From assembly GCA_900770655.1 (NCBI GenBank), contig CAAGLA010000025.1, positions 11,460 through 75,459 on the forward strand: 64,000 nucleotides of DNA, read 5' to 3'. This document shows positions 54,965-63,683 of this stretch, piece after piece (the first letter of the stretch is position 1; each line of letters opens with the position of its first letter). The position numbers and the translations under genes are program-made. Source of the DNA: Bacteroidaceae bacterium (GTDB lineage Bacteria; Bacteroidota; Bacteroidia; Bacteroidales; Bacteroidaceae). The notes beneath the pieces were generated by a model. The model was not told the DNA's origin and did no database searches. It saw only the letters and a list, made by a program, of their open reading frames with translations.

Positions 54965-55765
54965 ATGATAGCGATAAAGGAATTATCTTTTGCTTATTCT
55001 TCGGCATTGGTGCTGGACAATATAAGCACGACATTCGAGAGCGGGAAAATATATGGTCTGCTTGGTGCCAACGGTGTCGGCAAGAGTACGCTGTTTAAAC
55101 TCTTGTGTGGCCTGCTCACCACTAAAAAGGGTACTATAGAGATTGACGGAGTTTCGCCTAAAGGCCGGAAACCCGGTTTCTTGTCCAAGATATTCTATGT
55201 TCCCGAAGATTTTGAGGGGCCCGATATGCGCATAAGCAGCTATGCTTCGGGTGTGTCGCAGTTCTATCCCAACTACGATGCCGAACTCTTTTCCCGTATG
55301 CTTGCCGGCTTTGAGATAGATGCCGAGCGTAAGTTTACAACCCTCTCTTTGGGCCAGCGTAAAAGAGCAGTCCTCTCGCTTGCCCTTGCGTTGAAGACAG
55401 AATATCTCTTTCTCGACGAACCTACCAACGGCTTGGATATACCAAGCAAGGCGGAATTCCGTAAGCTGGTGGCAACCGCAATGGACGAGAACCGTACAAT
55501 AATAATATCGACTCACCAAGTAAGGGATGTTGAAAATCTGCTCGACCATATTATGATACTCGACAAACGCGCTGTTCTGCTCGACAGCAGTGTGAGCGAT
55601 ATTCAGAAAAAATACAGTTTCGACATCTCTATAAATGCTCCCGAAGATGCTCTGTATGTAGAGCCCGGGCTTGGCGGATGCTGTTCCATAAGCCGTAACA
55701 CAACAGGTGAGGAGAGCCGCATAAATATAGAGTTGCTCTTCAATTACATTAATTCAAAAAAATAA
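54965..55765 (+). CDS. ABC transporter ATP-binding protein
   Basis: 266 residues. Walker A is GANGVGKST (about 36-44), the signature LSLGQRKRAVLSL is near 122, Walker B is YLFLDEPTNGLD near 143, and the H-loop ISTHQVRD follows. The subunit type is that of the drug/peptide exporter group with a small permease. No leader precedes the ATG beyond the operator, so the transcript is nearly leaderless. Confidence 0.93.
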   Translation: MIAIKELSFAYSSALVLDNISTTFESGKIYGLLGANGVGKSTLFKLLCGLLTTKKGTIEIDGVSPKGRKPGFLSKIFYVPEDFEGPDMRISSYASGVSQFYPNYDAELFSRMLAGFEIDAERKFTTLSLGQRKRAVLSLALALKTEYLFLDEPTNGLDIPSKAEFRKLVATAMDENRTIIISTHQVRDVENLLDHIMILDKRAVLLDSSVSDIQKKYSFDISINAPEDALYVEPGLGGCCSISRNTTGEESRINIELLFNYINSKK

Positions 55766-55771
55766 AGGACT

Positions 55772-56503
55772 ATGAACGAAATATTTGATTTAAAACGCTT
55801 TGCGAAACTCTTTCTCTATGAATGCAGTACATATTTGCCCAAACTTTCAAAGGTGCTTGTGACTATATCCTGCATAATCTTTGCAGCGTGGGTTACTACC
55901 ATTGTTTTTGAATTTGAATTTCCCATATATTTCAGAATAGGCCTTATCTCAACACTTTTCAGTGTAGCCTGTATGCTGGCACCCTTTATAGTCTATGGAG
56001 AAATGAACAACCGTAAGAGCGGCTATTTCTATGCAATGCTGCCGGCAAGCATTCCCGAAAAATTCATTTCGATGTCTCTCGTCTGTTTGGTAGTTGCGCC
56101 ACTCGTGTCGTACGCTGCAATACATATTGCAGACTCACTGCTCTACAGTCTCTCTCTTGCCGATATAGGTGGCTTTGCGGGTGTAAAACTTTATAATCCG
56201 TTTGAGGGTGAGGAGGGTTTGTTTGTTCTTGTCCTTTCTTATGTGGCATACATCGCAATTCCAATGATGTTCAACACAATTTTCCGCAAGTCAAAAATTA
56301 TAAAGACAATTCTTGTGTATATGGGTTTTGTGTTCTCCCTTATAATGCTTGTCGCTTGGATGTTCAGCACCTTCTCTATTGACAAAATCGAGATTTTCTT
56401 AGGCTGGGCCAGTGAAGTGAGTTTTGCGCTGTATTTCCAGTTGGCAGTAACAATAGCAGCCTTCTGTGTAACATACCACAAGATTAAAACTGTAAATTAT
56501 TGA
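55772..56503 (+). CDS. ABC transporter permease-like membrane protein
   Basis: 243 residues with about six hydrophobic helices (for example VLVTISCIIFAAWVTTIVF and LFSVACMLAPFIVYG). The order ATPase, membrane protein, GntR regulator and the short spacing (six and three bases) indicate it is the permease of this transporter. Sequence is too divergent to name the substrate. Confidence 0.75.
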   Translation: MNEIFDLKRFAKLFLYECSTYLPKLSKVLVTISCIIFAAWVTTIVFEFEFPIYFRIGLISTLFSVACMLAPFIVYGEMNNRKSGYFYAMLPASIPEKFISMSLVCLVVAPLVSYAAIHIADSLLYSLSLADIGGFAGVKLYNPFEGEEGLFVLVLSYVAYIAIPMMFNTIFRKSKIIKTILVYMGFVFSLIMLVAWMFSTFSIDKIEIFLGWASEVSFALYFQLAVTIAAFCVTYHKIKTVNY

Positions 56504-56506
56504 TTT

Positions 56507-56851
56507 ATGGAGTATATTGGGCATAAGCCAATCTATTTGCAGAACGTAGACTATATACGCGAGAAGGTTCTTTGTGGCGAGTGGCCCGAAGAGGAACGGA
56601 TACCTTCGGTGCGCGAACTTGGAGCCTCTTTTGGTGTTAATCCAAACACTGTGGTCCGTTCCTATCAGCAGCTCGAAGCCGAAGAGATAATATACAACAA
56701 ACGCGGTTTGGGTTACTTTGTGCGCGAGGGTGCCGTTGCCCGCATTAAAGAGGCCTTGCGCCGTGAATTCATATCTCAGGAACTGCCTCAGTTCCGTGCA
56801 AAGGCCGAAATGCTGGGAATTTCAAAGCAGGAACTTATAGAACTGTTATAA
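56507..56851 (+). CDS. GntR family regulator, YtrA subfamily
   Basis: 114 residues: a winged HTH (IPSVRELGASFGVNPNTVVRSYQQLEAEEIIYNKRGLGYFV) followed by only about 40 residues, the short-tail form that defines the YtrA subfamily. These repress adjacent ABC transporter operons and respond to envelope-active compounds. It is last in its operon after the two transporter genes. I infer it binds the palindrome at 54941-54964. Confidence 0.9.
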   Translation: MEYIGHKPIYLQNVDYIREKVLCGEWPEEERIPSVRELGASFGVNPNTVVRSYQQLEAEEIIYNKRGLGYFVREGAVARIKEALRREFISQELPQFRAKAEMLGISKQELIELL

Positions 56852-56856
56852 ACAAT

Positions 56857-57279
56857 ATGCTTATGAAAAATTCATTTCATTATATAAAAATCGTTTTGTG
56901 TATGTTGCTCGCGCAGCTATTGTTTGTTTCGTGTACATTCTCTGTTGAAAAGAAAGTGTATGGCAAAGGTGAGGTTCATTCAGTCTCTGTTGAGGCTTTT
57001 GCCGATTCAATCTCTAAGCCCGGTGTACAAATAGTTGATGTACGCACGCCCGAAGAGTTCGATGCCGGAAATATCGAAGGCAGTATAAATATAGATGTGT
57101 TGACCGGGCGTTTTGGCGAAGAGGCATCGGCTCTGTTGGATAAAACACGTACTGTAGCTATCTATTGCCGCAGTGGCAACCGTAGCAAGGATGCTGCAGA
57201 AATGCTCTCTTTGATGGGCTACAATGTCGTGGAACTTGACAAAGGGTATAATGCTTGGTTGGAGGTTTATGGAAAGTGA
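56857..57279 (+). CDS. Rhodanese-domain lipoprotein
   Basis: 140 residues. The N-terminal signal ends in a lipobox (LFVSC). The rhodanese core shows VQIVDVRTPEEFDAGNIEGSINI and the active-site loop YCRSGNRSKDAAEML with the catalytic Cys. It would handle persulfide sulfur in the envelope; no partner is adjacent. It starts five bases after the GntR gene, so it may be read through from that operon. An alternative ATG lies at 56863. Confidence 0.88.
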   Translation: MLMKNSFHYIKIVLCMLLAQLLFVSCTFSVEKKVYGKGEVHSVSVEAFADSISKPGVQIVDVRTPEEFDAGNIEGSINIDVLTGRFGEEASALLDKTRTVAIYCRSGNRSKDAAEMLSLMGYNVVELDKGYNAWLEVYGK

Positions 57280-57307
57280 TACTTGTCGAATTTTTTAACA
57301 TTGCATA

Positions 57308-57347
57308 GCGATAGGGTGGCTCAAAAGAAATTGAGCCACCCTATTGC
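57308..57347. terminator. Bidirectional hairpin between convergent genes
   Basis: Arms ATAGGGTGGCTCAA and TTGAGCCACCCTAT around a six-base loop, extendable by AGC/GCT through one G-T pair. No T-run, but stable. Confidence 0.75.
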
Positions 57348-57375
57348 TTAAATGATTTTATGTTCCAGCCCTGTA

Positions 57376-58116
57376 TCAGAAAATCAGTTTCACGCTGAAG
57401 TTCTGCTTGTCGCCAACCTTGCCTGTGATGTAATAGACAACACCCTCTTCGGTCTCTTGGCGTACACGGTATATCTTTACCTCGTCGCCCGGCATAACTT
57501 CGGCATCGTAGTTAATGAGCAACTCCTTCAGGTGTCTCTCCTTTACATCTTCAATCTTCACTGCATCTATGGCCCAAACAACATATTTAACGTTGTTTAC
57601 GTGTCCCATAGTGTCAATCTCGGACCAAGTGACCCTGTGCTTTCTGGCAAGTTCCGGCTCAATGTCTACCGGAATAACAACTTTGTCGGCCGGTTCTGCT
57701 ATGGCATCTTCCTTGTGGCATTTGTCGGTGCTTGTCGCAAGGTCGCTGTTGCGTACCAAGCGGCGGGTATTCATATCTATTATGAGCCACGATGTCGTTG
57801 CTGTTACAAGGGTGTTTCCCTCTTGGTCGCTGAGAACAAAGTCGCGAAGGTAGAAGAGCTTTGCTACGCCTTTGTGCCAAGTCTTGAGATTTACCTCCTG
57901 TCGCCACAGGGGCAGCTTGTTGAATTTCACGTGGGTACGTGACAATACCCAAGCTGTGTTGCTGCTTATAAGTTCGTCGTACCCGAACCCGAGTGCCGTT
58001 GCATTTACATTTGCAGCCTCCTGCATCATATCAAGCATCGCTGTGGGGCGCATAACTTGGTTGGCGTCTGCTTCGTAGCAAGTGATGGTGTGCTTCTTTG
58101 AATAAATCTCTGCCAT
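57376..58116 (-). CDS. Acyl-ACP thioesterase
   Basis: 246 residues with a double hot-dog fold as in plant FatA/FatB. The second repeat has the catalytic motif MGHVNNVKYVVWAID; the N-terminal repeat shows ITCYEADANQVMRPTAMLDMMQEAA. Enzymes of this family release free fatty acids from acyl-ACP. It ends the ABC-F/M13/MetA cluster, 12 bases after MetA. Confidence 0.92.
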   Translation of the reverse strand: MAEIYSKKHTITCYEADANQVMRPTAMLDMMQEAANVNATALGFGYDELISSNTAWVLSRTHVKFNKLPLWRQEVNLKTWHKGVAKLFYLRDFVLSDQEGNTLVTATTSWLIIDMNTRRLVRNSDLATSTDKCHKEDAIAEPADKVVIPVDIEPELARKHRVTWSEIDTMGHVNNVKYVVWAIDAVKIEDVKERHLKELLINYDAEVMPGDEVKIYRVRQETEEGVVYYITGKVGDKQNFSVKLIF

Positions 58117-58128
58117 AATTATAACTTT

Positions 58129-59007
58129 TTATTGTTTACAAAAATGGATTACCCAATTGCCGAACAGCTTGCGGGCTGTTGTCTGCCAGCTGTTTACAGG
58201 CAGGTTGCTTGGGTTATTGTCGCGGTAGTAGTTCTTGGGCAGTGCAATGGGCAACCCTTTTGCAATATCGCGCCTGTACTCTCCGTCGAGTGTCATTAGG
58301 GCATACTCTGAATGGCCGGTGATAAAGAAATTCCTTGTCCCGCGCTCCTGCATAATATACACTCCCGATTCACTCGACTCCGACAGCAATTCAAGCCTCT
58401 CCTCGGTAACTATATCTTCGCGGCTGAGCCCTGTGTGGCGGCTGTGCGGAACATTTATAACTCCTTCAATACCGGTAAACAGCGGGTGCTGTGGCGCAGC
58501 TACGGTGTGTGGGAATATACCGAACATCTTCTCCTTGAGAAGCACCTTCTGTATACCGAATTTTTGGTACACTCCGGCTTGTGCAGCCCAGCATATAAAA
58601 AGGGTCGATGTCACACTCTTTTTTGCCCACTCAAAAATGCTGCATAGTTCGGGCCAGTATGTAACCTCTTCGTACTCTATCTTTTCAATAGGTGCTCCGG
58701 TTATTATAAGTCCGTCGAATCTCTCTGCTGCCACCTCGCCAAAGGATTTATAATACCTTTCCATATGCTCCGGGCTGGCGTGCTTGGGTGTGTGGGTGTC
58801 GAGTTTCAGCAGGGTGAGCTCTATATTCTCGGTAGAAGATGCAAAAAGCCTTATAAAGTCGGCTTCTGTTGTCTCCTTCATTGGCATTAGGTTCAGCAGG
58901 GCTATGCGAAGGGTATGCGCGGTGCTCTCCTTTATGAGTTCAACCGCGTAACCCTCGTCAATGACTCTTTGCAGGGCCGGCAGGCCGGCAGGTAGCTTCA
59001 GTGGCAT
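58129..59007 (-). CDS. metA: Homoserine O-acyltransferase (MetA), acetyl-CoA-type signature
   Basis: 292 residues. Catalytic Cys139 is in STLFICWAAQAG; the His/Glu pair lies in ITGHSEYALMTLDGEY. The specificity position, two residues past the TGAP loop, is Glu108 (TGAPIEKIE). In characterised MetA enzymes Glu there means acetyl-CoA is used; Gly means succinyl-CoA. It is therefore probably a homoserine O-acetyltransferase despite the family name. It activates homoserine for methionine synthesis. Confidence 0.9.
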   Translation of the reverse strand: MPLKLPAGLPALQRVIDEGYAVELIKESTAHTLRIALLNLMPMKETTEADFIRLFASSTENIELTLLKLDTHTPKHASPEHMERYYKSFGEVAAERFDGLIITGAPIEKIEYEEVTYWPELCSIFEWAKKSVTSTLFICWAAQAGVYQKFGIQKVLLKEKMFGIFPHTVAAPQHPLFTGIEGVINVPHSRHTGLSREDIVTEERLELLSESSESGVYIMQERGTRNFFITGHSEYALMTLDGEYRRDIAKGLPIALPKNYYRDNNPSNLPVNSWQTTARKLFGNWVIHFCKQ

Positions 59008-59017
59008 ATTTGCTATA

Positions 59018-61045
59018 TTACCAAATTCTCAATCTCTCTTCGGCAGGAACGAACATCGGGTCTTCCTCTGTTATGCCGAATGCCTCGTACCAGTCGTCAA
59101 TGTGGGGCAGTGTACCGTTTACTCTCCAGCGTGAAAGCGAGTGTACGTCGCTGCGGGTAAGGTTGCGTATCTCTTCGTCGCGCACGTTTCCTGCCCAAAC
59201 ATTTGAATAAGAGAGGTAGAAACGCTGTTCGGGTGTGAAACCGTCTATTACCGGCAGTGGGTTCTCCTTTGTTGCGTTGCGGAACGCCTGCATAGATATC
59301 ATAAGACCGCCGTGGTCGGCAATGTTCTCGCCGAGTGTCAGCTTGCCGTCGGCGTTAAGTCCGGGAAGCACCTCTATGTTGTTGAAGAAGTCTACGATAA
59401 CCTGAGTGCGCTCGTTGAATTTTGCAGCATCCTCTTCGGTCCACCAGTTGGCAAAGTTACCGTCTTTGTCGAACTGACGGCCCTGGTCGTCGAAGCCGTG
59501 TGTCATTTCGTGGCCTATAACAACGCCAATGGCACCGTAGTTGAATGCATCATCAGCATTCATATCGAAGAAAGGATACTGGAGAATGCCTGCCGGGAAA
59601 CAAATCTCGTTTGTTGTGGGGTTGTAGTATGCATTAACGGTCTGTGGTGTCATATGCCACTCTGTGCGGTCTACCGGCTTGCCCCACTTCTCTTCAATGT
59701 GTCTGTTCCACTCAAATTCCGACATCCTGCGGCAGTTGTCGGCATAGCTGAGGCTCGGGTCTATTGTCAGGCCGCTGTAGTCTTTCCACTCATCGGGGTA
59801 ACCAATCTTTACAGTAAAGGTGTTCAGCTTTTCGTGAGCTGCGCTCTTGGTCTCTGCGCTCATCCACTCCTGTGCGTCAATGCGCTCTCCAAGAGCTATT
59901 TGCAGGTTGCGTACAAGTGTTGTCATACGCTCTTTTGCTTCGGGCGGGAAGAACTTTGCAACATACAGTTCGCCTATAACATCGCCCAATGCCCCGTTCA
60001 CAGCGTCGAGCGCGCGTTTCCAGCGTGGCTGCTGCTGTTTCTTTCCGCTTATCACGGTGCCGTAGAAAGCGAAGGTCTCGGCCTCTAAAGCGTCGGTAAG
60101 TTCGTTAGAAGTTGAGCGTATAACTCTCCATTCGAGGTATGCTATAAGGTCGCTGAGTTCCACTTCGTTAATAATGGCAGCAACCTCTTTTATAGCCTCG
60201 GGGTGTGCGAGGTTCAGTTCCTCTATGCCTGTTATACCAAGTGTGCTGTAATATGCATCCCAATCAATGCCCGGTATCTCCTCTTTCAGCTGCGCGTAGC
60301 TCATCTTGTGGTAGCTGTTCATAGGGTTGCGGCGCTCTACGCGGCTAAGGTGCTTTTCTGCAATGCGGGTCTCAATGCCCATAACAGCCTCCATTTTGCT
60401 TTCGGCCTCTTGCTGGGAAAAGCCGTGCAGCTTGAACATATTTACAATATACTCGCAGAAGTGTGCACGTATATTTGTCGAAACCTCGTCGGTGGCACTG
60501 TAATACTCTTTTTCGGGGAGTGAAAGACCACCCTGATATATGCCCAGCTGGTTGTTGTCGCTGTTCATAATGTCGGTGCCTATACCTGTACCGAAGAAAC
60601 CGCCAATGCCCAAACGGTAGTTCTTTGCCATAAGCGGAATTATCTCGCTTCTATCGGTGATGGCTGCAATCTCGCTCATAATAGGCTTTACCGGCTCGGT
60701 GCCAAGTGCGTTGCGGCGTGTGCTGTCCATAACAAGGTTGTAGAGGTCGCCCACCTTCTGTGCGTTGCTGCCCGGTGCGCTCTCCTTGCCGGCCTGCTCG
60801 AGTACAAGTTCCTGCAGCTGCTCACGGTTCTTTTCGCGCAGGGCGTCAAACTGTCCGTAGCGTGCATATTCGTCGGTAAGCGGGTTGGCCTTTCTCCAGC
60901 CGCCGGTAGCATATTCAAAGAAATCGGTTCCGGGGTCTTGTGTAAGGTCAAGGTTTGCCAAATCAATCTTAGATTCCATAGTCTGTTTTGTTGAGCACGC
61001 TCCAAGCCCTATAGCCAGAGCTGTGCAGATAATGATTTTCTTCAT
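59018..61045 (-). CDS. M13 family zinc metallopeptidase, lipoprotein
   Basis: 675 residues with a lipobox (IGLGACST, Cys17). Neprilysin-type catalytic motif VIGHEMTHGFDDQG, with the third zinc ligand in ENIADHGGL and the substrate-binding NAYYNPTTNEICFPAGILQ. These periplasmic or surface endopeptidases cut small peptides. It lies 11 bases upstream of metA and nine downstream of the ABC-F gene. Confidence 0.94.
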   Translation of the reverse strand: MKKIIICTALAIGLGACSTKQTMESKIDLANLDLTQDPGTDFFEYATGGWRKANPLTDEYARYGQFDALREKNREQLQELVLEQAGKESAPGSNAQKVGDLYNLVMDSTRRNALGTEPVKPIMSEIAAITDRSEIIPLMAKNYRLGIGGFFGTGIGTDIMNSDNNQLGIYQGGLSLPEKEYYSATDEVSTNIRAHFCEYIVNMFKLHGFSQQEAESKMEAVMGIETRIAEKHLSRVERRNPMNSYHKMSYAQLKEEIPGIDWDAYYSTLGITGIEELNLAHPEAIKEVAAIINEVELSDLIAYLEWRVIRSTSNELTDALEAETFAFYGTVISGKKQQQPRWKRALDAVNGALGDVIGELYVAKFFPPEAKERMTTLVRNLQIALGERIDAQEWMSAETKSAAHEKLNTFTVKIGYPDEWKDYSGLTIDPSLSYADNCRRMSEFEWNRHIEEKWGKPVDRTEWHMTPQTVNAYYNPTTNEICFPAGILQYPFFDMNADDAFNYGAIGVVIGHEMTHGFDDQGRQFDKDGNFANWWTEEDAAKFNERTQVIVDFFNNIEVLPGLNADGKLTLGENIADHGGLMISMQAFRNATKENPLPVIDGFTPEQRFYLSYSNVWAGNVRDEEIRNLTRSDVHSLSRWRVNGTLPHIDDWYEAFGITEEDPMFVPAEERLRIW

Positions 61046-61054
61046 ATTGTTATT

Positions 61055-62983
61055 TTATTTCACGTTTTCTAACTCTTCCATATCTTTTTCCCACTGCATA
61101 ACAGCTTCATCGAGCTGTTTCTTCAGTGTAGAGTAGCGAGCGAAGTTCTCTTGTGTACTGCCCTCTACGGTGCTTATCAATCCTTCTATTGCCGAAATGG
61201 CACCTTCGAGTTCGTTTATGGCCTTTTCGTCTTCTTCTACAAGCCTTTCGAGCTTGCGGCGCTGTTTCTGCAGTTGCTTTTCGGCTTCGTAGCTCAGGCG
61301 GTTCTCATTTATGTTTTTGGGCTCTCTCTCTTCGCTCTTTGGCTTTGTGGTCTGTGCGAGAGCCTCGTTTATGTTGGTTGCTCTCTTTGTCGCCAAGTAG
61401 TCATATATTCCACCTAAATGCTCGCGTACCTTACCGTCGCCGAATTCATAGACTTTGGTAACAAGTCCGTCGAGGAATTCGCGGTCGTGGCTCACCACTA
61501 TCACTGTGCCGTCGAAATCGCGTATAGCCTCTTTCAAAATATCTTTCGACTGCATATCGAGGTGGTTTGTTGGCTCGTCGAGTATCAGCAGGTTCATTTG
61601 CCGTAGAAGCAACCTAATCATAGCAAGCCTGCTTCTTTCGCCGCCCGAAAGCACCTTTACCGGCTTATCCGATGCCTCTCCGCCGAACATAAATGCACCT
61701 AATATGTCGCGTATGCGCAAGCGTATATCGCCTGTGGCCACATTGTCTATCGTTTGGAATACAGTGAGGTTCTCGTCGAGCAGCTGTGCTTCGTGCTGTG
61801 CAAAATATGATGTCTGCACATTGTGTCCTATGGTTATCTCGCCTTCGTAGTCAATTTCACCAAGAATGCAGCGTACCAATGTTGTTTTGCCTTCGCCGTT
61901 ACGGCCTACAAAAGCTACTTTTTCACCTCTGTTTATGGTGAAGTTTACATTTTCAAAGACTGTGTGTGCGCCAAAGGCCTTTTTTACTTGCGAACATATA
62001 ACAGGGTAGTTGCCGCTTCTTGTTGCCGGTGCAAATTTCAGGCGCAGACGGCTTGTGTCCTCTTCGTCAATTTCTATAGGCACCATCTTTTCGAGTTGCT
62101 TTATCCGGCTCTGTACCTGTACCGCTTTTGTTGGTTTGTAACGGAACCGTTCAATGAACTCTTTTATGTCGGCAATCTCTTTTTGCTGGTTCTCGTATGC
62201 CCGTATCTGTTGTTCGCGGCGTTCTTTGCGCGTTTCCATAAACTTGTCATACGATAGCTTGTAGTCGTATATGCGCCCGCACGAAATCTCTATTGTGCGG
62301 TTGGTTACTGCATTGAGGAACGCCCTGTCGTGGCTGACAAGCAGAACGGCATTGCTGCTTCGTGCCAAAAACTGTTCCAGCCACTGTATGCTTTCTATAT
62401 CGAGGTGGTTCGTCGGCTCGTCGAGCAAAAGGATATCGGGGTGTTGCAGCAGTAGTTTGGCCAGTTCAATGCGCATTCTCCAGCCACCGCTGAACTCGTT
62501 TGTAGGGCGGGCAAAGTCGGTACGTGCAAATCCAAGTCCTGTCAATGCACGCTCAATCTCTGCTTCGTAGTGGCTGCCACCCATAATGGTGTACTGTTCG
62601 TTCAGGTGGGTATATTCCTCTATTAAGCGGTGGTAATCCTCGCTCTCGTAGTCGCTGCGTAGCGATAACTCGCTGTTCATTCTCTCCAGTTCCTCTTCCA
62701 TTTCGTGAATATGGGAGAATGCAAGTTCGGCCTCTTCGTATACAGTGCGCCCGTCGGTGTGTGTCATAACCTGTGGAAGGTAACCTACGGTGAACCCTTT
62801 AGGCCTCGAAACAGTACCGGCGGTGGGCTGCTGCTGGCCGGCAATTATCTTAAGCAGGGTACTCTTCCCGGCTCCGTTTTTCCCGACAAGGGCTATTCTG
62901 TCCCTCTTGTTTATAATAAAAGAGATGTCGCGGAAAAGGTTGGTTCCGCCAAAGTCTACTCTTATGTTATCTATTGAAAGCAA
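61055..62983 (-). CDS. ABC-F family ATPase
   Basis: 642 residues with two ABC cassettes: Walker A GKNGAGKSTLL (about 36) and GRNGEGKTTLV (about 355), signatures LSGGERSRLAMI and FSGGWRMRIELA, and the linker between them (YKPTKAVQVQSRIKQLEKM) typical of translation-factor ABC-F proteins. A C-terminal coiled coil (EAEKQLQKQRRKLERLVEEDE) marks the Uup/YheS type. There is no ATG in frame near the expected start; the codon at 62983 is TTG with AGGA four bases before it. Role: ribosome-associated ATPase. Confidence 0.92.
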   Translation of the reverse strand: MLSIDNIRVDFGGTNLFRDISFIINKRDRIALVGKNGAGKSTLLKIIAGQQQPTAGTVSRPKGFTVGYLPQVMTHTDGRTVYEEAELAFSHIHEMEEELERMNSELSLRSDYESEDYHRLIEEYTHLNEQYTIMGGSHYEAEIERALTGLGFARTDFARPTNEFSGGWRMRIELAKLLLQHPDILLLDEPTNHLDIESIQWLEQFLARSSNAVLLVSHDRAFLNAVTNRTIEISCGRIYDYKLSYDKFMETRKERREQQIRAYENQQKEIADIKEFIERFRYKPTKAVQVQSRIKQLEKMVPIEIDEEDTSRLRLKFAPATRSGNYPVICSQVKKAFGAHTVFENVNFTINRGEKVAFVGRNGEGKTTLVRCILGEIDYEGEITIGHNVQTSYFAQHEAQLLDENLTVFQTIDNVATGDIRLRIRDILGAFMFGGEASDKPVKVLSGGERSRLAMIRLLLRQMNLLILDEPTNHLDMQSKDILKEAIRDFDGTVIVVSHDREFLDGLVTKVYEFGDGKVREHLGGIYDYLATKRATNINEALAQTTKPKSEEREPKNINENRLSYEAEKQLQKQRRKLERLVEEDEKAINELEGAISAIEGLISTVEGSTQENFARYSTLKKQLDEAVMQWEKDMEELENVK

Positions 62984-63031
62984 AATATCCTATAATTATA
63001 TATAATGTATGATTTTCTTTTTTCAGGCTCG

Positions 63032-63063
63032 CAAAGTTACTCTTTTGCTGCGAAAAATACAAA
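63032..63063 (-). promoter_or_regulatory. ABC-F promoter (TTTG-N20-TAACTTTG)
   Basis: Minus strand: TTTG at 63063-63060, 20 bases, TAACTTTG at 63039-63032. It would drive the ABC-F, M13, metA and thioesterase genes. Confidence 0.7.
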
Positions 63064-63145
63064 TGGTGCTGCATCGATAGTTGCTGAACCGCAATATGTG
63101 AAAAAGATTTGTCGGAATTTTTTTTATAAAAAATCCCGTAAAAAA

Positions 63146-63177
63146 CTTGTACGATAAATATAATATGTATATATTTG
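63146..63177 (+). promoter_or_regulatory. PerR-gene promoter (CTTG-N20-TATATTTG)
   Basis: CTTG at 63146-63149, 20 bases, TATATTTG at 63170-63177. Arms AAATATA and TATATTT (63156-63176) overlap the -7 element, as autoregulated peroxide regulators often show; the match to the PerR box is only partial. Confidence 0.55.
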
Positions 63178-63216
63178 CAATGGTTACAATAATGAAACGC
63201 TAAGAATGCAATAACA

Positions 63217-63645
63217 ATGAGTAAAATGGTAACAAGAGCAGAACTTAAGGAGGAACTTATCAATGCGGGTATACGCCCCTCGGTCCAGCGATTGGCAATT
63301 TTTGAATATGTAAAGAAGAGCTGTCAGCATCCTACGGCCGAAGTGGTATATGAGGCTCTCCGCGATGAATTAGGTTCGCTTTCATTGACAACAGTCTATA
63401 ATACTCTGAAACTTTTTGTAGACGCAGGGCTCATATCAATGCTTACCATAGACGATACGTTCCGTTGTTTCGACGGCAACCGTTCTTGTCACGCGCATTT
63501 TCGTTGCAATGTTTGCGGAAAAATTGTAGATTTGCCAATGAAGAAAGACCTCTTCTCGCTTGTCGAAGGGTTAGACGGCTATGAAATTACCGACGCGCAG
63601 CTCTACTTAAAGGGTGTTTGCCCCGATTGTTTGAAAAAAGGATAA
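63217..63645 (+). CDS. perR: Peroxide-responsive Fur-family regulator, PerR type
   Basis: 142 residues. The structural zinc is bound by CNVCGK and CPDC. The regulatory metal site matches PerR: His in QHPTAEVVYE, Asp in RCFDGN, two His in CHAHFRC and Asp in KIVDLP. The last residue is Asp, as in PerR, where Fur has Glu. The following gene is a rubrerythrin, the usual PerR target, which supports the call. An alternative ATG is at 63226. Confidence 0.88.
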   Translation: MSKMVTRAELKEELINAGIRPSVQRLAIFEYVKKSCQHPTAEVVYEALRDELGSLSLTTVYNTLKLFVDAGLISMLTIDDTFRCFDGNRSCHAHFRCNVCGKIVDLPMKKDLFSLVEGLDGYEITDAQLYLKGVCPDCLKKG

Positions 63646-63683
63646 TACAATAATAATTAATTAACGGCTTAAAAATTACGATT

